Of a stretch of DNA of 64,000 nucleotides, positions 1 through 10,613 are shown in pieces. Under the pieces are notes generated by a model. That model was not told the DNA's origin. It saw nothing but the letters and a program-made list of their open reading frames with translations, and ran no database searches. The first letter of the stretch is position 1. Each line of letters opens with the position of its first letter. Location of the stretch: assembly GCA_964030475.1 (NCBI GenBank), contig CAXIPT010000018.1, positions 386,567-450,566 on the forward strand. Reading direction: 5' to 3'. Source of the stretch: Tethya wilhelma (lineage: Eukaryota; Porifera; Demospongiae; Tethyida; Tethyidae). Made by a program: the position numbers and the translations under genes.

Positions 1-310
1 ATCATGACTAACTTATCGAGGCTGGCTTTAGTACCAGGAAAGTTAGGGTGGTAAGAATACTACATGTACACAGTATGATAGTTCTACCAGTTAGACTACT
101 TGTTCAACCCAGTAATTTAATTTGCCTGCCTAGGCTGTGTCATCAAATGTTACACCCACAATTGTGAGTCGTTATTTCCCTAGAACACGTGGATTTTCAA
201 ATTTTAATTAGCACATGCGCAAACGGTGTGTACCAGGCTCCTTTTTTTCCCCCTCCCTGGAGCCTGGGTACGAGGCTACCATTGATCATTCCCCATATAG
301 TGTGCATTAT
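1..310. other. Non-coding flank left of the Helentron
   Basis: I see no supportable gene here. The one visible structure is an imperfect inverted repeat at about 230-270, GTACCAGGCTCC facing GGAGCCTGGGTAC, about 40 bases outside the 5' end of the mobile element. The two small overlapping ORFs in this stretch have no recognisable motif. Confidence 0.5.
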
Positions 311-522
311 TGGGGCGAGCCTGAGCGAGCCCCACATAGTCTTGTAAACGATGAAATTTCTGTCTGTCTGTCTGTACACGGTGGACACTTTCCGTATATT
401 CGAATTAATCGAATTCGAAGGCGTGGTATTGTAATATTTACATCGATTGCGCAATATATCGCTAGATAGCACGTGTACGTCTATGGTCTGCATGATACAG
501 AAAGCTTTTCAGATTTGTGATC

Positions 523-3500
523 ATGGATAATGAAGATAAAACACAAAAACGCCTTGCACGACGAAGAGAGCTGTACAGAGAACGTATAGCTAGAGAAACG
601 CCTGATGAAAAAGAAAGAAGACTTGCAAGGCGTAGACAAAGAGATTCAGCTCGTAAACAACAGCGACGCCTGAGGGAAACAGCTCCTGAGAGAGGCGCTC
701 ATCTTGCCCAAGAAAGAGTCAGAATCGAAGAAAGGAGGCAACGGGAGACCACTCCTGAGAGAGACGCTCGTCTTGCCCAAGATAGAGTCAGAGTTGAAGA
801 AAGGAGGCAAAGGGAGACCACTCCTGAGAGAGACGCTCGTCTTGCCCAAGATAGAGTCAGAGTCGAAGAAAGGAGGCAAAGGGAGACCACTCCTGAGAGA
901 GACGCTCGTCTTGCCCAAGACAGAGTCAGAGTTGAAGAAAGAAGACGAAGGGAGACAACTCCTGAGACAGAAATGCGTCAAGAACAAGATCGTATGCGAT
1001 ATCAAACCTCAAATCAAATTGATTATTCATCTCCCCTATTTGACCAGCCTGCAGTTCTGAAAAAGATGAGAAACTTTCACTCAACAATGGCAACTACCCA
1101 GTTTAACCGCTGCAATACTTGCTTGGAGCAATTTCCAAATGTGTCCATAGTTGGCCATCAGCAAGAATGTAGAAGGTGCTTCCCGGACAAAAAAGTTCCC
1201 AAGCTTTTCTCCCCTGCAAATAACATGGACCCAGGCCCAGTACCACCACAATTGCAGGTAAATATAATTATTATTCTATGCATTATACTTTGTTATTGAT
1301 CCTTTTTGCTATAATTATAGGGACTGACACAGGTTGAAGAGATGCTCATATCAGGTGTGATGCCAATCATGTCCATTTACAGGCTACCTCATGGCCAGTA
1401 TGGATACAGTGGACATGTTGTCAACCTTCCACAGGATGTGCTATCATTTGCCACCAGCCTTCCAAGGTTACCATCAGACATTAATGTACTGGTTGTGAGA
1501 AAGGAGAAGGAACAAACACATCAAGATTTCCGTGTCCGTAGGCATGTTGTTGAGCAAGCATTGAACTGGCTGTTTGAAAATAACCAGTACTACCGAGCTA
1601 ATCAAGTTCGTATGAATGAAGATGCTCTTCGTCAGCTGCCAGAAGATGGAACCCTCTCCTCACTAACATCCATTCAACCTGATGACCCCTCATCTACTCC
1701 TCAGTCATCTCAAGTGCTGGAGGAAGATCCATACACAGCACACCTGTCAAGCTCATTTATTCCAAATGCAGCACACCAGAGCACAGAACAAGAAACCATC
1801 CAGCAAGCTGTGCAAGATCGACAATCTGGCACCAATTCTGCCTCTCTCATGTGGCCCACTATTGGAGGAGCTCCCATCAACGAGTTCAACACTGAGGGAT
1901 ACTTCTCAATGGCATTCCCCACTCTATTTCCAACAGGAAGAGCAGATTTCCTTGCCCAACGATGTAATTATGTTCCCATTGGCAATTACTTCAGGCATCT
2001 GTTGATGTATGATGATGGGAGATTCGCAAAACACGCTCGATTCCGATTCTTTGCTCTCAACACAGAGATGCGATGGAGAGCACTTGGAGCTGGTCGTATC
2101 TACATCCGCCAGCACCCTGGAGATGCCCACTTGACAGTTGATGACCTACGTGACATGGTCGGTCGAGAGGGAGAAGTGTTTGCAAGCAAAGTCCTTCACT
2201 ACGGAGTAAGTCTACGGGGTACCAAGCAGTACTGGTTCCGCCAACGGAGTCGTCTCGTTGCCATGGTGGACACCGTTGGATTGCCTACCATCTTCTTCAC
2301 ACTCAGTGCAGCAGACAACCAATGGCCGGAGCTAGCACAGCTCATCTGCCCTGAAGATCCTGACTCCAGAGCCAGCCGTGCCAAGGCCGTCATTGAAAAC
2401 CCTGCCGTAGCTGACTGGTTCTTCTTTCACAGAGTGGACAAGTTTGTGGACGCATTCATTGTGGGTGTTCTAGGAGCTACTGACTACTGGATGCGATTCG
2501 AGTGGCAGCATCGTGGCAGTCCTCACGTCCATGGTCTTGCCTGGCTACCCAATGCTCCTGATGTGGAGAAGCTCAAAACATCTACATCACCAGATGCACT
2601 AGAAGCTACTAAGCAGGAGATCATTCAGTATGCTGACAAGATCGTTTCCACCATCAATCCTGCTGTGTTGCCAGATGGAAGCAACATTGACAATGCTCCT
2701 TCACCCAAGGTGGACCCACACATCTGCAACAAGTCTTACTTGGAGGTTACCGACTTTGATGAAGACCTCAGTGATCTCATTGCTACCTGCCAACGTCACA
2801 CACGTTGTTCAGAGGCCTATTGTCTTCGTACTCGCAACGGTCGACAACAGTGCCGCTTTGGATACCCCAAAGAACTGCACCCACAGACTACCATTACGAT
2901 TGATGACGATGGAGAGCCAACACTTGAATCAACTCGGAATGATCCAGTGATCAACAGTCACAACACAGTTCAACTGTCTGCTTGGCGTGGCAATTGTGAC
3001 ATGCAGTACATTGTCTCTCGGCACAAAGTTATTCAATACTGCACCAAGTATGTCACTAAGAGTGAGCCTCGTTCACAGACACTGAAGGAAACATTCACCA
3101 ATGTGGTTCGAAGCCTCAGTGATGGAAACCGATCACTCAAAGCAGTACAAAAGTTGCTAATCAACTGTGTCGGAGAGAGAGACTACTCTGCTCAGGAGAC
3201 ATGTCACCTTCTATTGCAGCTGCCAATGTTTAAGTCATCTCGTGACTTCATCATGCTCTCTCTGGATGGCTCAAGGCAAGTAGAAGAGAATCTATCTGAG
3301 CAAGAGAAAGCTACAGCTCCATCCATCCTGGATCACTACATAGTCCGTCCAGAAACATCCCAGTTCAACTCCATCACTCTCTTGGAGTTTGCAAGGCAGT
3401 ACACCATGCCCAAGAAAGCCAACACAGAGCCAAAGAGAAGACAAAAGAAGGTGGTTGTGATTGCCCGACCTTACTGCTCCCCTGATCCTGATGGGCCCAA

Positions 3501-5640
3501 CTATGAGCAATACTGTCGACAGTCGCTGATGCAACACAAGAGCTTCCGTCAAGTGATTGAGCTGAAAGAAGATTACAACACTTTTGCTGAAGCATATGCC
3601 ACTTTTTTACAATCTGACAACGTTCCAAGATCTCTTGAAGAGGATATATTTCGACTACAAAGGCAGCAAAATGAGTCTAATGAAGATCAACCTGAAGGCA
3701 ATGAGGTGTGTATTAAATAGAAATCCATATTTATGTCACAATTACAATTTTTTCCCCTCATTATTATATAGACACATGACTCAGAACAGCAGCCTCAACA
3801 GAGTCAGCCACAGAGATCTCAAGATGAGTGGATGCTCATATGCCAACGCAACAGTGACCTCCAGCCTAATCTTCCTTCAAATGATGAATTTGACTGGACG
3901 TCAGCTGCACAGCTGTATCCAAACATCGAGGAAGCTCCTACCTTCATTACACGACAGCGACAAACAGCTGAAGAGCGTCCCTTTACTACATCTGCAACTC
4001 CTGACAACCTACACGGTCGACAACTTGATGTCTACACTGCGGTGAAGAATCACTACGAGAGCAGCAATCCTGAACCACTGCACATCATTGTCAATGGTAC
4101 AGCAGGCACTGGCAAGTCATATCTGATCCACTGTCTGCGATTGCTGCTCAGGAACAACCTCAAAGTCTCTGCTCCCACTGGTGTGGCATCATTCATCATC
4201 GAAGGTAAAACCCTCCACAGCCTACTACACCTTCCCACTAAAGGAGAGTTCAAAGAACTGGAAGGCAATCGTCTTAGCCAACTTCAACAAGAGCTCTCAA
4301 ACATCAAGTACATCATAATCGATGAAATCTCTATGGTTGGGAGAAAGATGTTTGGTCAGATTGACAGACGTCTCCGACAAGCTTTTCCCCATGACGCCCA
4401 ACAAGTGTTTGGTGGCTGCTCCATGTTGCTGTTTGGAGACTTTGGCCAGCTGCCTCCAGTGATGGATCTGCCTCTCTACACCACAGTCAGCCGATCTGAT
4501 CTCTCGGACCAGGGACAGAGAGCATACCAACAGTTTGACAAAGCCTTCACACTCACTCGTGTGATGCGACAAGCCGGAGAAGATCCTGAACAAACTCATT
4601 TCAGAGACGTGCTCCTTCGTCTAAGAAATGCTCAAGTCACTGTTGAAGATTGGAACTACCTGATGAACCAGACCCCAACTAAAGTGCAACAACAATCACT
4701 CTTTGTCAATGCACTCCACCTCTACCCAACTGTGGAAGCCGTTGTGGAATTTAATGTTGCCAAGCTGCACGAATGTGGCCACCCAGTTGCCACTATCAAG
4801 GCTGTCCACACAGGAGCCAATGCAGCTAAAGCTTCATCTGATGATGCAAGCGGTCTTGAACCAGTTGTGCTGCTAGCAAAGTCAGCCCGTGTGATGTTAA
4901 CCAGTAACCTGTGGGTTGAAGTTGGCCTGGTAAATGGTGCAATGGGCACAATTAAAGCAATCTGCTATCGCAATGGAGGCCCACCTGATTTACCTGTTGC
5001 TGTAATGGTACAATTTGACCACTACTCTGGTCCAACACTACACGACGGAACTGTTCCCATCACTCCTCTCCGTCGCACATGGTTCACCTCTGGAGTACAG
5101 TCCTCTCGTTTGCAACTCCCACTGAAGTTAGCATGGGCTGTAACCATCCACAAGTCACAAGGATTAACTTTGGACAAGGTTGTGATTGATGTTGGAAAGA
5201 GAGAGTTTACCTGTGGATTGACCTTTGTAGCTTGCTCCAGAGTAAGACACCTCACAGACTTACTATTTAACCCACCATTTCCATTTCAACGTCTGACAAG
5301 CATTGCAAGAAATAAACGACTTCATGAGAGACAACAAGAGGATCAACGACTCCTCTCAATGCAACAAGGAGATGATGAACCCACTCTCAACTTGCTGTAT
5401 GGGGATGACGGCACTCCCTCTCCTCCAGAGTCAGTGTACATGGATGAAGACACACCCTCTCCTCCAGAGTCAGTGTGCATGGATGAAGACACACTCTCTC
5501 CTCCAGAATCACTGTGCATGGATGAAGACACACCCTCTCCTCCAGAGTCACTGTGCATGGATGAAGACACACCCTCTCCTCCAGAGTCACTGTGCATGGA
5601 TGAAGACACACCCTCTCCTCCAGAGTTCACATCAACATAA
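523..5640 (+). CDS. RepHel replicase (HUH nuclease + PIF1-family helicase)
   Basis: Transposition protein that nicks and unwinds DNA. I assign three exons, 523-1257, 1321-3705 and 3772-5640, with phase-0 GT-AG introns of 63 and 66 bp, giving about 1,662 aa. The first in-frame ATG is 523. Residues 30-160 are Arg/Glu-rich tandem repeats of about 23 aa built on RETTPERDARLAQDRVRVEE. A Cys/His cluster follows (CNTCLEQF...HQQECRRC). Exon 2 holds the Helitron-like N domain. The HUH motif is at about residues 640-650 (RGSPHVHGLAW) and the catalytic tyrosine motif is near 818 (YCTKYVTK). Exon 3 is a PIF1-type SF1 helicase: Walker A GTAGTGKS near 1149, Walker B DEIS near 1224, then GDFGQLPPV and late HKSQGLTLD. 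The C-terminus is six repeats of an MDEDTPSPPESLC-like unit. No internal stop or frameshift is seen, so the gene may still be functional. The introns are inferred from signals and phase. Confidence 0.9.
5405..5635 (+). repeat. 39-bp coding minisatellite in the helicase C-terminus
   Basis: Six head-to-tail 39-bp units encode variants of DEDTPSPPESLCM at the end of the Rep-helicase. The unit length is divisible by three, so copy-number change keeps the frame. Confidence 0.9.
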
Positions 5641-5650
5641 CATTCTCTTC

Positions 5651-5652
<2 letters not shown>

Positions 5653-5697
<45 letters not shown>

Positions 5698-5722
5698 ATG
5701 CACACACGCACGTGCACACACT
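5653..5722. repeat. (CA)n microsatellite
   Basis: A CA-dinucleotide tract, becoming imperfect towards its right end, starts just after the stop codon of the Rep-helicase gene. Confidence 0.95.
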
Positions 5723-5757
5723 TATGAAGTTTGAAGAGAATCAGCATCAGTACATCA

Positions 5758-5906
5758 AAATTGACATCAGAAGTTTGAAGAAAGAAGTTTGAAGACAGAA
5801 GATTGATGTCGAAGATTGAAGACAGAATAAACCACACAATTGACACCAGAAGTTTGAAGAAAGAAGTTTGAAAACAGAAGATTGGTGTCGAAGATTGAAG
5901 ACACAT
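5758..5906. repeat. Imperfect tandem duplication of about 80 bp
   Basis: Two copies of a unit built on AGAAGTTTGAAGAAAGAAGT followed by GACAGAAGATTG.TGTCGAAG lie in the 3' part of the Helentron. Each unit is itself made of short GAAGTTTGAAGA/GAAGATTGAAGA words. It is non-coding. Confidence 0.85.
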
Positions 5907-6219
5907 CACAGAAACTGCCCCAAAACGGGTGGTAGGGTGGGGGGCCAACGATGCAGTGTCACATATTCGCGATGGTGTTGGCTATCATCATAATTATTGA
6001 TGCAAGAGCACTGCAACTCAATACTATAATATAGCATATCATTTACAACCATTCTATTATATAATTCTAAAATTTATTAACGTTAACAATTCATAAACTA
6101 ATAACAATCTCGCTCAGGCTCGCCCCATTGATGCTTTGCATCTGCCTAGTAATAAGATCAAGTATTTCATTTGTGTGTGTGTGTAGGTGTGTGTATGGAG
6201 CTAGAATTTGTATGAGATA

Positions 6220-6849
6220 ATTGGGGCGAGCCTGAGCGAGCCCCACATAAGGCTTGTAAATGATAAAATTTCTGCTTGTTTGTACACGGTGGACACTTTC
6301 CGTATATTCAAATTATTCGAAAGCAGTGTTGTAATATTGAAATCGATTGTGCAATGATTTGCTAAGTCTGTTGATCATAGATAATCGAAGAAAATGCCTT
6401 GCACGGCGAAGAGAACTGTACAGAGAACGTATAGCTAGGGAAACGCCTGATGACCAAGAAAAGAGACTTCAAAGTGTAGACGAAATGAAACGCCCGAGGA
6501 AAACAGCACGCTCGTCTTGCCCAAGAAAGAGTCGGAGTCGATACATAAACTTCGCTTACGATCCAGCTAGCACACTGCACGCTTGCGTACTCCGCTCAAG
6601 TTGCACCATGCATGCATGATCTAGCCATAGGACTGGATCGTCGCGAAAGAAAACAAAACACTGACTTGTCAAAATCGAAATAATCGGATCGTCAAATTAG
6701 AAAACTACTTTTAGGTTTCGCTCAGAAATTTCAAGCCAATTTCTACTATCTATGCTTAGCATCGATGTACTGTCTTCCCAATCTCAGTGCTGTGGTCTTA
6801 CAAACTGTATGCGCTCAGGCTCGCCCCATAGATGCTTGCATCTGTCTAG
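6220..6849 (+). mobile_element. Non-autonomous, internally deleted Helentron relative
   Basis: About 630 bp with the same termini as the element at 311-6149. The left end TTGGGGCGAGCCTGAGCGAG starts at 6221. The right subterminal GCTCAGGCTCGCCCC (6813-6827) is followed by a GATGC-TT-GCATC hairpin (6831-6842) and CTAG (6846-6849). Inside, 6375-6535 keeps a decayed copy of the Rep N-terminus (residues like RRRELYRERIARETPDD), ending in divergent sequence with stops. HUH and helicase sequence is absent, so any mobility would depend on an autonomous partner. It lies only 71 bp from the larger element. Confidence 0.85.
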
Positions 6850-7017
6850 TATTCTGTCTAGTTGATTGTGGTACATGTATTTACTGGACTGTGCTTTTCC
6901 ATATTGGATGTCAGAAATCAACAAAATTCTTTTGTATTATAATTATAATAAGTTTGTATATGGGCCACTCCAATAATTATTGATCAAAACATATATTATA
7001 TATGTATACATGCACAG

Positions 7018-8351
7018 CTATGCTGTAGATTCAGTTGATGTAGGTGATTGTTCAAGACCATTGTCAGTCTTGCTGTCCTTTGGCGTTGAACTGCTACTCT
7101 CACTAGTCCCATCATCAGCTGTACTACAAGTCACATGACCAGGCTCCACATTGCCACTAGAATCAGTCCTAGTCACATGACCACCATCGAAGTCAGCCTT
7201 CTTCTCTTCAGGAGTAGTAGTATTTTTGTTGCTTGAGTGCTTCAGACCCAGACCTGGAGTTGGTGTCCGTAGAAATACTGGAGTTGTGGGCTGTTCAGCG
7301 TTAGTCTCTCCTCCATTCTCAATGTTAAGAGTTTTCATCAGTTCTGAGAGTTTTGCTGCCTTTCTGGATTCATTCTGTTGTATGACTGCACACAAGTGTT
7401 CAGAGAGAAGCTCCTTCTGCTCAGTACACTGGAAGAGAGCTGCTTTGGATGAAATGTACTCAGCTTCAGCCAATTCGAATCTCCTCCTATTAAATTTATA
7501 GTGAAGCCATAATTATGGTGAAGAACAATGGATAATTACAACACATGCCCTGAGGCTGTTTACCTTGCACTGTTGTAGAGACGATTAGCTTCCTCAATCT
7601 TCTCTCTCAAAACAGAGACGTCTTTTGAAACAAGTTTGTCCAGTTTTGCAAGCTCTTGGCTCACAATTTGCAACTTTTGAGACTCTTCTTTGTGTATACG
7701 AGCACTGCATACAATCACATACAATAGATAGTTAAACGTTACCTGAACATACTATTATACATGAAATGTATCTCACCGCTCCATAAGCTTTTGTTCAATA
7801 AGAGCTTTAGTTCTTTTGTTTTCAGCTTCTATTTCTTTTTGTTTTGCTTGCAATTCTTCCAACTTTCGACTGCAACACATTAAGTATTTCCCATTACCTC
7901 TTTCAATCAGCTCTACACGCACACATTTTAAATCAGCTTACCTTTCTTCCTTGAACTCTACAGTAGCAGGCTCAGGCTCTTCCCTAGCAGGCAGAGTTGG
8001 AGTACCAGCTGCCTCCTCTGTCTTTGTAGGTGAAGACTTACAGTCTTGATTCTCATCAGGTGTCTGTACAAGAGACATTGGTTTAACTCGAGGTTTTACT
8101 ACTTGCTTTGGTTTTTCTATGGGAGGTTTCTGAGTGATGCCGTGCTGCTCAGAAGTGACTGATGAGATTGGCAGTGTCTGTTTTGTAGCTCTACGTGGTG
8201 GTTTGGTATTGCTGGTTCTAGTTGGTCCAGTCTGCTGTTTAGTCTCATTTTTGTTGTTGGAGCTCTGATTGCCTTCTTGTTGGAGTTCCTTGATCTCGGT
8301 GTCACTGAATCCGCGCCATTCTCTAGTTTCAAGTCCCCTCAGATCCATCAT
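7018..8351 (-). CDS. GORAB: GORAB homologue (RAB6-interacting golgin)
   Basis: Trans-Golgi coiled-coil protein; the vertebrate protein binds RAB6 and SCYL1 and organises COPI recycling. Exons in transcript order are 8351-7942, 7869-7777, 7704-7564 and 7486-7018. Phases join cleanly to 370 aa, similar to human GORAB at about 370-390. The N-terminus has the family motif GFSDTEIKELQ (residues 15-25). Residues 30-135 are a low-complexity linker. The golgin coiled coil runs from about 137 (KLEELQAKQKEIEAENKRT) to about 250. It contains RRRFELAEAEY, then EHLCAVIQQNESRKAAKLSE, the most conserved block of the family. The C-terminal 100 residues are Ser/Thr-rich and unconserved. The start is the upstream of two adjacent Met codons. 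It is divergent from the SAFB-like gene, whose ATG is 153 bp away. Confidence 0.92.
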
Positions 8352-8504
8352 TGTCAGCCCGACTGGACAAGCATAGCTACACAGCTATGTGTTCATTATA
8401 TTATTCTTGGTAAAGCGCACTAGGGGGAAATCCCTAAAATTCCAACCATTTTCGTTCTGAGCATGCGCAAAAAAGCACGAGGGAACATTGCCGGAGTGAA
8501 AAAA
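8352..8504. promoter_or_regulatory. Bidirectional promoter interval GORAB / SAFB-like
   Basis: Only 153 bp separate the two start codons, so both 5' UTRs and core promoters must lie here or overlap the genes. The interval has no clear TATA box. It contains GAGCATGCGCAA at 8459-8470, a strong match to the NRF1 core GCATGCGC. Functional assignment is inference. Confidence 0.6.
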
Positions 8505-10566
8505 ATGGCTGAGATCTTGCTGGGTGGAAAGCGACTTTCTGAGCTCAAAGTAGCCGAGTTAAAGGTGGAATTAGAGAAGAGAGGTCTTCCTAAGAAAGGA
8601 GTGAAGAGTATTTTGATAGGGAGACTGAAAAATGCCATTCTGCGAGAAGAACTGACGCAGGTATGATAAAATTTGTTTTTGTATATACTTATGATTATGT
8701 CAACGTTGCTTATTTATACTTTTGTGTCTGTTCCCAGGCTAATGATGATCTTGAAGATGGAAATGATACTGAGACGAGTATAATGGACACTAGCCAGAGC
8801 AGTCAGGTAGACAAAATGGTGGGAAAAGTGACACATTTTGTAAATTATGAAAATAAGAAAAAATTTCACTCTTATACAGGATGAAGCCTCTGCAAGTGCT
8901 ATTGTATCAGAGGTCAAGGAGGCAGAACCAGCTGTACCACCTGATGAACCAAGCAAAGATGAAATGACCACCGCAGAACAGGAGGTGATTGATTTTTTTT
9001 GAAAGTACAATATGTGTGTTGTGACATTTATTTTTCTTTCTTTACTTTCTGTTCCAGCAGCCCACCACAACAGAAGTTGAAGCTGAGAGTGAGCCTGTAG
9101 TCGACATGGACAGCGGTCAGGGTGAGCCTGGTGAGTGCACCTTTTCGTAATGGTTGTCACATCATCTTTGTGTTAGTTTGCAACCTCGTTGGTTCTCTCT
9201 GTTTGTCCCAATGTGTTTTTCTTGACCGAAGAAATTTGTTGTGTGTTATCATGTGCCCCCCCCCCTTTCCTTTCCTGCACTAACTAATTCTAACAATGGT
9301 GACTAATGTAGAAATCGTGGAACCTAGCTATATACATACCAGGATTTTCATATTCACATCAAATCAACATGTTTTACTCATTAACCCTACCTCCCTAATC
9401 TGATTTGGGTCAAAAATGTGATTGCGATGTTGAAAACAAAACAGAAAAAAAAAGAAAATGTACAAAAAAATATCTGAAGGAACTTTAGTTAAAGTTACAT
9501 CTTCAAAGCTAAGGTGACGGATTAAACATTTCAACTACCATTTCTCCTTTAAACTAGAGGATTTGCATACAATGCAAACAGTGCATGTGTATTATGCCTT
9601 GTGTTATGCCATGCCATGGCTGACTCCAAAGCAACTATATACCAACACAAAATGCCTTCCCATTCCTTCCATAGCTTCATTGGCTGATGAGCTGAGATCG
9701 CATGCCTCTTAGAAATTAGTTGAGATCGTGGCCAAATCTACTTATTTTTGGTGAACTTGTGATGGTTGCTACTCTCTAGAAGGTAAGGCAGTTGTCCCTC
9801 TAGGCAGATGTTAAAGTCCATCTGGTTTGAGAATGGTGCCGAAAGTGAAATAAAGAGATTCATACAATACTTTTCTTATGGGACAAAATAACTATCTTTT
9901 GACTGGTAGGGTGTAGGGAGCAGGAAAAGCAATCAAAACAACGGGCAGAACGAGTGCTTTCCAATGGTGCTTGAAATTTAGCTGGAAAAGCAATCAAAAG
10001 AACAGGGAGAACAAGTGCCTTCCAATGGTGCTTGAAATTTTAAAATCAGTTGGATATTAGAAAGTTTTTCAGTTTTTTCTACTGGCATTCTCAAACCAGA
10101 TGGATTTTAGCTGAGATAGTAGCCTAATCTAATCTACCAGTGGCTGATGAAGCTGTGATGGTTTCTGCTCTCTCGAAGGTAAGACAGAGCAGAGGTATTA
10201 GGTGCCATGTGCATGGAGGCTTGTGTGTCTACTGGTGAGTGTTCTGACGCTAAGAATGGTCAAGAAGTAACCTGAAGCTGATGATTGGTATTGGATCTCT
10301 GTCTTATATGTGAGTGGATGGACAGTCTCCATTTTAGTGCTATAGAATCTAACCTTTTGGATTTGCTGCATGTTATATCCTTTCTCGGGTTATTTTATGA
10401 TACTTTATAGTAGATAGGTCGTACCAAGTCAACCAAGTTGTTTTCCCTAAAATCCTTCCCTCCTTGTTTGCTGCTTGCTCTATACACGTTAAGAAAAAAA
10501 AGTTTCACTCTGGCAGATGAATATCTCTGACTTATGAATCTGTGTACGTGGTTGTGTCTCTTCTTT

Positions 10567-10613
<47 letters not shown>

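Larger units (their letters stand above)
311..6149 (+). mobile_element. Autonomous Helitron-like element (Helentron/Helitron2 type)
   Basis: Rolling-circle transposon of about 5.84 kb. The left end begins TTGGGGCGAGCCTGAGCGAG (311 onward). The reverse complement of this motif, CTCGCTCAGGCTCGCCCCA, lies at 6109-6127, just inside the right end. It is followed by a hairpin (GATGC, TTT, GCATC at 6130-6142) and then CTAG at 6146-6149. A terminal repeat at the 5' end pairing with a subterminal one at the 3' end, plus a 3' hairpin, is the asymmetric arrangement known for Helentron/Helitron2 elements. A classical Helitron would start with TC. The same ends flank a second, shorter element at 6220-6849, which independently confirms the boundaries. 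The cargo is a single Rep-helicase gene. I see no apurinic endonuclease domain, which many Helentrons carry. Boundary precision is about 2 bp. Confidence 0.85.

Noticed and set aside
646..1005. Long reverse-strand and alternative-frame ORFs over the Rep N-terminal repeats
   Set aside because: They are shadows of the tandem coding repeat; repetitive open frames arise in all phases and carry no motif.
5343..5630. Reverse-strand ORF rich in SGGEGVSSSMHSD
   Set aside because: Complement of the 39-bp coding repeat of the helicase.
311..6149. Classical Helitron (TC start, CTRR end)
   Set aside because: The 3' end does read hairpin + CTAG, but the 5' end does not begin with TC, and the ends show the asymmetric inverted repeat of the Helentron/Helitron2 type, so I used that class.
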